From CAYFUR01 sp964346275 (lineage in GTDB: Bacteria > Sumerlaeota > Sumerlaeia > SLMS01): a stretch of 44,341 nt of DNA. Position numbers and translations under genes: made by a program. Where the stretch lies: the NCBI GenBank assembly GCA_964346275.1, contig CAYFUR010000019.1, positions 1-44,341 on the forward strand. The letters run 5' to 3'. Below the pieces are notes generated by a model. The model was not told where the DNA came from and searched no databases. It worked only from the letters and a program-made list of their open reading frames with translations. Below are positions 15,503 through 23,281 of this stretch, in pieces; the first letter of the stretch is position 1, and every line of letters begins with the position of its first letter.

Positions 15503-16297
15503 ATGGCAGCAGACACACCTGCTTCAGGGTCTGGCGACCAGGCGGCTGTAGAAGCCCGCCTAGACGAGTTGAATCGAAAACTCGAGCAGGTCAACGCGGC
15601 AAACTCCAGCGCGAAGGTCACCTCGCGCCTGATTGCCGTCGTGATTGTCATCGTCGCCGTTTTCGGCGTCTATTTGTTGGTGCAACCTTTCATCAGCGCG
15701 TTCCGCGATGAAGAAAGGAAGCAGGAATATATGACCGCCCTTCAATCTGAACTGGAAGAGCGCGTTCTCCCCCTCGTCCAGGAAGAGGCCCGGGCGAGCC
15801 TGAAAACCGCCGGCCCGGAAGTGGCCGACCTGGTTTGGAAGCGCGTGAAAGAGCGGGAAGAAGACATCGTGAAGGCCGTGGATCTGGAAGCGGGGCTTTT
15901 TGTGCAGAATCTCCAGTCCTTTACGGAGCAGGCCCTGGCGGATGCCGTTGTCAATGTTCAACTGCATATCGAGCAAACACTGGCGGACAAGTATCCCGAG
16001 CTGACCGACGAGGAAACACGCACGCTCGTGCTCGGCAATGCGACCAATGCCGTCGAATCCGCCGTTCAGCGAACCGTGGACGAGCGCCTTGGCGATCATC
16101 TGCAGAAGCTCTCGGTAATCGAAACCCAACTCGCCCAGTTCCCTATCCCCGATCCCGTCGCCCAAATGAGCGACACGGAATTGAGCGAAGAGATGAATCG
16201 GGCACTGGCAGAGTATGCGATCCTGACTCTCAGCCAGACGCTTTCCCCCGAAGCAAAAGACACACTCAGCCGGCTGGCTGAAGAACCGAACCAATAA
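15503..16297 (+). CDS. Single-pass membrane coiled-coil protein, tandem copy 1
   Basis: A 264-residue protein: a short helical N-terminus (AAVEARLDELNRKLEQVN), one strong membrane segment (about 41-66, LIAVVIVIVAVFGVYLLVQPF) and a charged helical domain rich in Glu and Leu to the C-terminus. The N-terminus is predicted cytoplasmic. ATG at 15503 was chosen because GGAGG lies 6 bases upstream. The next gene has the same architecture. Function is unknown; a membrane-anchored oligomeric scaffold is only inference. Confidence 0.82.
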   Translation: MAADTPASGSGDQAAVEARLDELNRKLEQVNAANSSAKVTSRLIAVVIVIVAVFGVYLLVQPFISAFRDEERKQEYMTALQSELEERVLPLVQEEARASLKTAGPEVADLVWKRVKEREEDIVKAVDLEAGLFVQNLQSFTEQALADAVVNVQLHIEQTLADKYPELTDEETRTLVLGNATNAVESAVQRTVDERLGDHLQKLSVIETQLAQFPIPDPVAQMSDTELSEEMNRALAEYAILTLSQTLSPEAKDTLSRLAEEPNQ

Positions 16298-16311
16298 GGA
16301 AAGGATCGAAC

Positions 16312-17082
16312 ATGGCTGACAGCGAAAAGCTTGAAAAGAAACTCAAGGGTCTGGAAGAGAAGCTGGACGCCCAAGTGGCCAAGGCCAAGCGGGCCCAAAC
16401 AACCACCATCGTCGTGGGCGTCATCCTGATCCTTTTCATCATCATCTATTTTTCGGTGATTTCGAGCCAGGTGAGGGGCTTGATGGAGCCTGAAAGCGTC
16501 GCGCAGATCGCCTCCGAAGAGGCTGTGCAACAAGTCCGCAATCTGCGTCCCGAACTCGAGAGAATCGCCAAAGAGCAGGCCCCGGAGCTGGTCGACCGAG
16601 TGATTGATGAAGCCCTTCTGGCCCAACTCAAGGAGGGACGCATCTTCCTTCAGGAAGAAATCAAAAAAGAGGCGAATGGTCGCCTGGAAGGCATGAGCCA
16701 GTTTATTATCGAGGAATTCGATAACACCATGGCCCAGCATGAGGACAACGTGCGCCTTATGGTCGAGCAGCTTCAAACCACGGAAGGCACGCAGCAGTTT
16801 GAGCAGGACGTCTATACACGCCTCCAGGAAGCGATGAACGATGAAGAAATCCTCATCGAGATCAACGCATATGGCGACGCTCTGACCGAGATCCAGGATC
16901 GCCTTGTTTATCTGAGCGAACAGGATCCCAACGAAATGACGGAACTGGAGCGCGCCACCTACGACCTCCTTGCCGTGGTCCGTGAAATGGGCAATCGCTC
17001 CACGATCACCCTCGAGGACCTCCCCCGCTTCGAAGGCCTGGACGAAGCAATGCAGGCCGACGTGGAAGAAATCATGGAGTGA
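16312..17082 (+). CDS. Single-pass membrane coiled-coil protein, tandem copy 2
   Basis: A 256-residue protein with a coiled coil (KLEKKLKGLEEKLDAQ), one membrane segment (about 31-50, TTTIVVGVILILFIIIYFSV) and a long Glu-rich helical domain. It lies 14 bases after copy 1 and shares its topology and length but little sequence, so the two are probably ancient paralogues or a heteromeric pair. AAAGGA lies 8 bases before the ATG. The terminator at 17110 ends the pair. Function is unknown. Confidence 0.82.
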   Translation: MADSEKLEKKLKGLEEKLDAQVAKAKRAQTTTIVVGVILILFIIIYFSVISSQVRGLMEPESVAQIASEEAVQQVRNLRPELERIAKEQAPELVDRVIDEALLAQLKEGRIFLQEEIKKEANGRLEGMSQFIIEEFDNTMAQHEDNVRLMVEQLQTTEGTQQFEQDVYTRLQEAMNDEEILIEINAYGDALTEIQDRLVYLSEQDPNEMTELERATYDLLAVVREMGNRSTITLEDLPRFEGLDEAMQADVEEIME

Positions 17083-17109
17083 CAGGGCCTTCAATCTAGC
17101 CGTCTAGAC

Positions 17110-17144
17110 GCTCCCCGGCGATTGTGCCGGGGAGCTTTCCTTTT
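17110..17144 (+). terminator. Intrinsic terminator of the coiled-coil pair
   Basis: A perfect 10-bp stem GCTCCCCGGC (17110-17119) pairs with GCCGGGGAGC (17126-17135), followed by TTTCCTTTT. It lies 27 bases after the stop of copy 2. Confidence 0.88.
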
Positions 17145-17333
17145 GGAGAAGCAGATAAAGCGCGTTATGCCGTGCCGGAATGCGGAATACCGATGCCATG
17201 TCCGCACGACCGCCCGCCCACTTTCCCCCTTTGCCGTTGAGGCCGCCGGTCCCTCGCGCGCCTAATCCCGGCGGCACGGAACGGCACAACATGCCGCTCC
17301 GAAGCCTTTTTCCCATCGGGAGCTTAAGCGCCC

Positions 17334-18977
17334 TTGGATTCCATTCAGCAGTTTCTCGCCAACCCGGATAACGTAATCCCCGTGCTGTTCGCCCTCATTG
17401 CCCTGGGGGTGCTCCTGGGACGTATCGAATGGAAAGGGGTTTCCCTCGGCACCAGCGGGGTTCTTTTCGTGGCTATTCTCTTCGGCCACTTTGGGGCGCG
17501 CATGCCAGGGTTCGTCACCGAAATCGGCGTGGCCCTCTTCGTCTATGCCGTCGGGCTCCAGGCGGGGCCCCGATTCTTCAAAACATTCCGCAGCCAAGGG
17601 CTCTCCTTTGCCGCCCTTGCTTTTGTCACACTTCTCTCCGGTCTTCTCGTCACTCTGGCCGTGGAGGCTTTCTTCGATTTCGGTGCCGGATTGTCCACGG
17701 GCCTCTATACCGGGTCCATGACCACGACTCCGGGCCTTGCCGCCGCGCTGGAAGCCGTCGATGAGCCGAGTTGGCCCGAACAGGTGTCCGTCGGTTACGG
17801 CATCGCCTATCCCTTCGGCGTCGCCGGGGTCGTGCTCTTTGTCCAGCTCTTTCCGCGGCTTATGCGCATGGACCTGAAAAAGATCGCCCGCGAGGAACGC
17901 CACCGCGGCGATTCCGCCCGCCCTGTCGGCCGATGGTTCGAGCTGCGAAATCCCCAGCTCGCCGGGCAGACCATCGAGGACTTTTCGCAGCAGCACATCG
18001 CCACCGCCTCGATCACCCGGGTCGAGAGGCGCGGCGGCCGCACCGAGGTCGCCCACGATGCCCTCCGGCTGGAATTGGGAGACAAGCTCCGCATCGTGTC
18101 CACACCGGAAGACCAGCGCGTGCTGGAAACGGTGATCGGCCCCGTCGTGGAACAGAAGCAGGAACCGCGGCAGACCCAGAGCGATATTGTTTCACGGGAC
18201 GTGTTTGTAACCGAAGACGCCATGGCGGGCATCCGTCTGGATGAAATGCATGTGCGCGAGGACCACGGCGTGATTATCGCCCGGCTCTGGCGCGAAGAGT
18301 TGGAATTCATCCCCCAGGGCAATACACGCCTGATGGTTGGCGACCTGGTGCGCATCGTCGGCCGCAGCGAGGACTGCGACCGATTTCAGAAACTCCTGGG
18401 AAACGCCGAGAAACGTCTCCAGGAAACAAATTTTCTCCCCCTCGCCGCCGGCCTGGCTCTGGGTATTTTGGCCGGCCGTGTGCCCATCCCGGTCCCCGGC
18501 ACGGAAGTGTCCTTCAAGCTCGGACTGGCCGGGGGGCCGCTTTTCCTGGCGCTCCTCGCCGGCCATTTCGGCCGCGTCGGACGCATCAATATCCGCATGC
18601 CCGTGGCCGCGAAGATTTTCATCCGCGAACTCGGCCTGATGTTCTTCCTCGCGGGGGCGGGCACCCGTGCGGGAGCCAGTTTCGCCAGCGTGTTGCAGGA
18701 GCAGGGGATTTCCCTATTTCTCGCCGGCGCCCTGATAACAATTGCTCCCATGGCCGCATCCTGGTTCTTTGCTCGACTAGTGATGCGTTTGGAGATTCTT
18801 CCCACACTTGGCGCCATCTGCGGAGGCATGACCAGCACCCCGGCTCTGGGTGCGCTCAGCACTGCCAGCGATTCCGAAACCCCAGCCCTCGCTTATGCCA
18901 CCGTCTATCCGGTGGCCCTCATCGTGGTCACCGTGTTGGCCCAACTGCTCGGCCGCGTGATGTCCGGATTGATGTAA
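17334..18977 (+). CDS. AspT/YidE-family transporter with paired TrkA-C (RCK_C) domains
   Basis: A 547-residue inner-membrane protein. About five to six membrane segments come first (1-185), then two soluble TrkA-C-like domains (about 205-285 and 295-365; LGDKLRIVSTPEDQRVL and VGDLVRIVGRSEDCDRF), then a second membrane block (about 375-545). This is the layout of aspartate:alanine antiporter (AspT) and YidE proteins. Conserved-type motifs are TGSMTTTPGLAAAL in the first block and GGMTSTPALGAL in the second. The family exchanges dicarboxylates or amino acids, with unknown specificity here. The start is TTG 17334 with GGGAG 11 bases upstream, since no ATG occurs before the second membrane segment. 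The deacylase gene follows 34 bases downstream. Confidence 0.88.
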   Translation: MDSIQQFLANPDNVIPVLFALIALGVLLGRIEWKGVSLGTSGVLFVAILFGHFGARMPGFVTEIGVALFVYAVGLQAGPRFFKTFRSQGLSFAALAFVTLLSGLLVTLAVEAFFDFGAGLSTGLYTGSMTTTPGLAAALEAVDEPSWPEQVSVGYGIAYPFGVAGVVLFVQLFPRLMRMDLKKIAREERHRGDSARPVGRWFELRNPQLAGQTIEDFSQQHIATASITRVERRGGRTEVAHDALRLELGDKLRIVSTPEDQRVLETVIGPVVEQKQEPRQTQSDIVSRDVFVTEDAMAGIRLDEMHVREDHGVIIARLWREELEFIPQGNTRLMVGDLVRIVGRSEDCDRFQKLLGNAEKRLQETNFLPLAAGLALGILAGRVPIPVPGTEVSFKLGLAGGPLFLALLAGHFGRVGRINIRMPVAAKIFIRELGLMFFLAGAGTRAGASFASVLQEQGISLFLAGALITIAPMAASWFFARLVMRLEILPTLGAICGGMTSTPALGALSTASDSETPALAYATVYPVALIVVTVLAQLLGRVMSGLM

Positions 18978-19011
18978 AGGCAAGCAAACGACCCCTCCCC
19001 ACCTTGGAAAT

Positions 19012-20502
19012 ATGCAAAAGATCCTCATCAAGAATGCCTGTCTCATAGACGGAACCGGTGCCCCGCAGCGCGAAACCAATCTTCTGATTGGCAATGGAAT
19101 CATTGAACACATCGGCAGCGCCAACGGCTTGCTCGCCGATCAGACCATCGATGCCGCCGGCCGCGTTGCCACGCCCGGCTTTATCGATGCCCATTGCCAT
19201 GGCGACGTACTGAACGAGCCGGAGTTCGAAAACTTCCTGGCCATGGGCGTAACAACGATTTGCCTCGGCCAGGATGGCACCAGCCCCTCGTCCAATTCCC
19301 TTGGCCATTGGTTCAACGCCGTTGAAGAAATCAAGCCGGGAGTCAATGTGCTCACCCTGACAGGGCATGGGACGCTGCGCGAGCATGCAGGAATCGGCTA
19401 CGAACGCCATCCTGGCCCGGTGCAGATCATGGCCATGCAGACGGTCCTGTCCGAAACCATGCGCCAGGGCAGTTTCGGGCTCTCCACGGGCCTGGAGTAT
19501 CTCCCCGGCCTCTATGCGGAATTGAGCGAGCTTGCCGCACTGGCCAGCACCATCGGGGAAAATCACGGCATCCTCATGAGCCACATGCGCAGCGAAGACG
19601 ACGACAAAATCAATGCGGCCATCGCCGAGCTTGCCGAGCAGGGCCGCATGGGCCACGCCCATGTGCATATTTCCCACCTCAAGGTGACCTATGGGAAAGG
19701 GGAAGAACGCGCCCGCGAGATCCTCGCCCTGATCGACCGGTTCCGCAAAGACGGCATCAACCTCACTGCCGACATCTATCCCTACGAGGCGAGCTGCACC
19801 ACCATCGGCATCATCTTTCCCGAATTCGCCAAAGCGCCTCACGACTATCAGGAAGCCGTCCGCACGCGCCGCGATGATCTGGCCGCGTATATACAGAACC
19901 GCGTCGAAGCGCGCAACGGCCCCGACGCCACGCTCTTCACCACCGGCCCATATGCCGGCAAGACCCTCGGCCAGGCCGCCGCGCAAGCCGGTAAACCCTT
20001 CACCGACCTGCTGATCGACGAGGTCGGCCCCGATGGCGCCGACGCCGCCTATTTCGTCATGGATGAAGACCTCCAGGCCCGCCTCATGACCGGCCCCGGA
20101 ATTGTTTTCTCCTCCGACGGCAGCCCCACCATGGGCCACCCGCGCGGCTACGGCGCCTTTCCCCGGGTGATCGAACGCTATGTGCTCGAGAAAAAGCTCC
20201 TCCCCCTCGAGGAAGCGGTCTGGAAAATGACCGGCCTCACGGCGGAGACGCTCGGCCTTGCAGGCCAGCGCCGCGGCATCCTGCGCGAAGGTTGTGCGGC
20301 GGACCTGCTTCTTTTCGATCCCGCCCGCGTCCGCGCCACCGCCGACTACCGCAATCCCCACCAGCTCGCCGAAGGCATCGACACCGTGATCGTCAACGGC
20401 ACCATCGTTCGCGAAGAGGGCTCTTTCACCGGCCAGCGCGCCGGCCGCGCGCTGCGCAAGACCTGCTCAACAAGCTCGGCCCCGCGCGGAACACTGGCGT
20501 AA
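19012..20502 (+). CDS. N-acyl-D-amino-acid deacylase (D-aminoacylase family amidohydrolase)
   Basis: A 496-residue amidohydrolase-superfamily enzyme. The metal-binding HxH is in GFIDAHCHGD (His61, His63). HISHLKV in the middle and FSSDGSP near the C-terminus provide the later His and catalytic Asp, as in D-aminoacylases. DGINLTADIYPYEASCT is a family hallmark. Such enzymes hydrolyse N-acyl-D-amino acids or dipeptide-like substrates, releasing D-amino acids. It is cytoplasmic with no signal peptide. It follows the AspT-like transporter closely, so uptake and hydrolysis of D-amino-acid derivatives is a plausible joint role. Only a weak GGAAAT precedes the ATG. Confidence 0.93.
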   Translation: MQKILIKNACLIDGTGAPQRETNLLIGNGIIEHIGSANGLLADQTIDAAGRVATPGFIDAHCHGDVLNEPEFENFLAMGVTTICLGQDGTSPSSNSLGHWFNAVEEIKPGVNVLTLTGHGTLREHAGIGYERHPGPVQIMAMQTVLSETMRQGSFGLSTGLEYLPGLYAELSELAALASTIGENHGILMSHMRSEDDDKINAAIAELAEQGRMGHAHVHISHLKVTYGKGEERAREILALIDRFRKDGINLTADIYPYEASCTTIGIIFPEFAKAPHDYQEAVRTRRDDLAAYIQNRVEARNGPDATLFTTGPYAGKTLGQAAAQAGKPFTDLLIDEVGPDGADAAYFVMDEDLQARLMTGPGIVFSSDGSPTMGHPRGYGAFPRVIERYVLEKKLLPLEEAVWKMTGLTAETLGLAGQRRGILREGCAADLLLFDPARVRATADYRNPHQLAEGIDTVIVNGTIVREEGSFTGQRAGRALRKTCSTSSAPRGTLA

Positions 20503-20554
20503 TCCTTAGCGGACCCTGGCTTACCGATCGGCCTTCCACCCCGGCGCCGATGGC

Positions 20555-20594
20555 GCGGCTTTGAACTCGCCGCTTCCCTTTTTCATTTTTTCGT
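20555..20594 (+). terminator. Possible terminator after the deacylase gene
   Basis: A 5-bp stem GCGGC (20555-20559) with GCCGC (20569-20573) precedes TTCCCTTTTTCATTTTTT. The stem is short, but the T-rich tail is strong. Confidence 0.38.
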
Positions 20595-20667
20595 TAGACC
20601 CGCCCTCCGCTCTTTTTGAACATGGAGGGGTCTAGCCCCCTGACCCTCTTTGACCGGGAGCGCCGCG

Positions 20668-22467
20668 ATGCAACTCGCCCTCATCGACTGGATTATTATT
20701 ATCAGCTACTTTGCCCTCTCACTGGGCATCGGGCTTTTCTTCAGCCGCCGGGCAGGCAAGAACATCCAGGAATACTTTGTCTCGGGCCGGTCCTTTCCCT
20801 GGTGGGTCGCGGGCACAGCCATGGTGGCCACCACCTTTGCCGCCGACACGCCCCTGGCCGTAACAGGGCTCGTGGCCCAGTATGGCCTCGCAGGCAACTG
20901 GTTCTGGTGGTCCTTTGCCCTGGGCGGCATGATCACGGTGTTTGTCTATGCGCGGCTCTGGCGCCGGTCGGAAGTGATGACCGACGTCGAGCTGATCGAA
21001 ATGCGCTACGGCGGCAAGCCAGCGGCTTTTCTGCGCGGCTTTCGCGCTGTCTATATCGCTGTACTGGTCAATTCCATCATCATCGGGTGGGTCACCGGCG
21101 CGATGATGAAAGTGCTGAAGTTCACGGTGCTGGCCGACACCGCCGCAGCCAATAGCGGCAACGACTGGGTTCTCATCGTCATCATGCTGGCCATCGTGGG
21201 GGCGTATAGCACGCTCTCGGGAATCTGGGGCGTTTCCATCACCGACTTTATCCAGTTTTTCATCGCCATGGGGGGCTGCATTGCCCTGGCCATCCTCGCG
21301 GTCAAACACGTGGGCGGCGTCGAGGCGATGCAGACGAAACTTGGCGCATTGCGCGGCGGAGACGCGCTCAGCTATCTGCCCAGCTTTGGCGGGAATGACG
21401 CCTGGATGCCCATGCACCTGTTCCTGATCTACCTGTTTGTCATGTGGTGGGCGTCGTGGTATCCGGGCGCCGAGCCCGGCGGCGGAGGTTACGTGGTCCA
21501 GCGCATGGCCTCGTGCAAGGACGAACGCCATTCCCTTCTCGCCACGCTCTGGTTCCAGATTGCGCATTATTGCGTGCGCCCGTGGCCGTGGCTCCTCGTG
21601 GCCTTTGCCTCGCTCATCATGTTTCCCGAGCTGCAAACGGCGGGCGACCCCGACGTGGGCTTTCCCATGGTGATGACCGAGCTGCTGCCCGCTGGCCTGC
21701 GCGGCCTCCTGCTCGTGGCGTTCTTCGCGGCCTTCATGTCCACGATTTCGACCCAGATCAACTGGGGCGCGTCTTACCTTGTGATCGATTTCTACAAGCG
21801 TTTCTTCCGGCCCAATGAATCGGACCGCCACTATACCTGGGCATCGCGGATTGCCACGCTTGTGGTGCTCTCGTTGGGCGGCATCGCGGCGTATCTGCTG
21901 CGGAATTTTTCCATCGGTGATGCCTGGAAGTTCCTCGCCGCGCTGGGCGCGGGCACGGGGGCCGTCTTCATGCTGCGCTGGTTCTGGTGGCGCATCAACG
22001 CCTGGACGGAAATCGTCGCCATGGTGGCCGCGCTGATCTTCTATGCGATCTTCTACGTGGCCACGCGTCCGGAAACCGAGGGGGGCGACCCGGCCATGAC
22101 CAACGAGGTCATCCTGGCCATTGTCGCGGCCCTGACGATTCTTTCCTGGCTGGCCGCGACCTACCTGACGGCGCCGGAGAAGGATGAAGTCCTCGACAGC
22201 TTTTTCCGCAAGACGCGGCCCGGCGGCCCCGGCTGGGGGCCCGTGAAGCGCCGGCTCCCGGAGGTCCGCGCCGATCAGAACCTGGGCATTTCGATCTTCA
22301 CGGCGCTCGTGGCCGCGCTGATGGTTTATCTGACAATTCCCGGAGTCGGGCTGATCATTTTCGCCAACTACGCCCACGGCGCGCTCTGCCTTCTGGGAGC
22401 GGCCGCCTGCGCCGGGCTGGTGATCTATTTGATGAGAAGAATCGGCTGGGAGCAGATGGTGAAATAG
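20668..22467 (+). CDS. Sodium:solute symporter (SSS family)
   Basis: A 599-residue integral membrane protein with about 13-14 membrane segments and the SSS layout. Diagnostic parts are the opening DWIIIISYFALSLGIGLFFSRRAGKN, EYFVSGRSFPWW, ATTFAADTPLAVTGLVAQYG in TM2, ITDFIQFFIAMGG, and FFAAFMSTISTQINWGASYLVIDFY, the sodium-site region. Family members use the sodium gradient to take up sugars, amino acids or organic acids. Substrate unknown. ATG 20668 has GGGAG 8 bases upstream and is favoured over TTG 20650. It follows the deacylase, possibly in the same transcript if the intervening weak terminator is leaky. Confidence 0.92.
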   Translation: MQLALIDWIIIISYFALSLGIGLFFSRRAGKNIQEYFVSGRSFPWWVAGTAMVATTFAADTPLAVTGLVAQYGLAGNWFWWSFALGGMITVFVYARLWRRSEVMTDVELIEMRYGGKPAAFLRGFRAVYIAVLVNSIIIGWVTGAMMKVLKFTVLADTAAANSGNDWVLIVIMLAIVGAYSTLSGIWGVSITDFIQFFIAMGGCIALAILAVKHVGGVEAMQTKLGALRGGDALSYLPSFGGNDAWMPMHLFLIYLFVMWWASWYPGAEPGGGGYVVQRMASCKDERHSLLATLWFQIAHYCVRPWPWLLVAFASLIMFPELQTAGDPDVGFPMVMTELLPAGLRGLLLVAFFAAFMSTISTQINWGASYLVIDFYKRFFRPNESDRHYTWASRIATLVVLSLGGIAAYLLRNFSIGDAWKFLAALGAGTGAVFMLRWFWWRINAWTEIVAMVAALIFYAIFYVATRPETEGGDPAMTNEVILAIVAALTILSWLAATYLTAPEKDEVLDSFFRKTRPGGPGWGPVKRRLPEVRADQNLGISIFTALVAALMVYLTIPGVGLIIFANYAHGALCLLGAAACAGLVIYLMRRIGWEQMVK

Positions 22468-22486
22468 GCCGTGGCGGCAGGAGAGC

Positions 22487-23218
22487 TCAGCCCTCCTTGC
22501 GGATCGTTTCGGCAGGCACCTGGCTGAGGTCTCCCGATGCGTTTGCGGCCTCGCGAAGCTGCCGCAATTCCTGCTCGAGATGATCGATATGCTCCTCGAG
22601 CATCCGGAACCGGTCCAGCACGGGATCCGGCAGCCTGTGATCCAGCGGGTGTTCATGGGGCCGGATGCGTTCGCCGTGCTGTTTCACCACCCGGCCGGGA
22701 ATCCCGACCACGGTGCAGTTCTCGGGAATATCGCGCAATACGACCGAATTCCCGCCGATATAGGAGTTCCTGCCGATTGTGATGTTGCCAAGAATCTTGG
22801 CCCCGGCGCCCACCACCACGCCGTCTTCCAGCGTGGGATGGCGCTTGCCCGACTGATGGCCCGTGCCGCCCAGCGTCACGCCGTGGAACAGCATGCAATC
22901 CTCCCCAATCTCCGCCGTCTCTCCGATCACCACGCCCATACCGTGGTCGATGAAGAAGCCCGGTTGGATTCGCGCCGCCTGGTGGATTTCGATGCCGGTG
23001 ACGAAGCGATTCAGAAGGCTCATGATCCGCGGCAACAGCGGAATCCCGAGCCGGTAAACCTGGTGCGTGATCCGGTGAAAGAAGATGGCGTGAAACCCGG
23101 GGAACGTCAGTATGACTTCGAGAGTCGCCCAGGGGCCGCGCGCGGACGGATCATTGGCGAGGGCCGCTTTCAGGTCTCGCCGCACGCATTCGAAAAAACT
23201 GTGTCGTTTCCTAGCCAA
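22487..23218 (-). CDS. cysE: Serine O-acetyltransferase
   Basis: The enzyme transfers acetyl from acetyl-CoA to L-serine, the first step of cysteine synthesis. The 243-residue protein has the short helical N-terminus and left-handed beta-helix of the EpsC/CysE type. Diagnostic stretches are TGIEIHQAARIQPGFFIDHGMG (catalytic Asp-His), VIGETAEIGEDC, GVTLGGTGHQSGKRHPTLEDGV and GAGAKILGNITIG. The C-terminus (about 200-243) adds a coiled coil, MLEEHIDHLEQELRQLREA, longer than in minimal EpsC. The start at TTG 23218 is provisional: no in-frame ATG exists near it and the Shine-Dalgarno is weak. It follows the double-SIS gene 63 bases downstream and probably shares its transcript. Confidence 0.94.
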   Translation of the reverse strand: MARKRHSFFECVRRDLKAALANDPSARGPWATLEVILTFPGFHAIFFHRITHQVYRLGIPLLPRIMSLLNRFVTGIEIHQAARIQPGFFIDHGMGVVIGETAEIGEDCMLFHGVTLGGTGHQSGKRHPTLEDGVVVGAGAKILGNITIGRNSYIGGNSVVLRDIPENCTVVGIPGRVVKQHGERIRPHEHPLDHRLPDPVLDRFRMLEEHIDHLEQELRQLREAANASGDLSQVPAETIRKEG

Positions 23219-23281
23219 GGCTTATCGTAACCACCACGGAGTGGAATCACTTTCTCATGAAGCAAGCTTCCCGCCCGGCCG

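Noticed and set aside
18928..20361. 477-residue open frame on the minus strand
   Set aside because: Antisense to the D-aminoacylase, which has complete active-site motifs.
20719..22656. 645-residue open frame on the minus strand
   Set aside because: Antisense to the sodium symporter and overlaps cysE. Composition is rich in Arg, His and Gly, typical of shadow frames.
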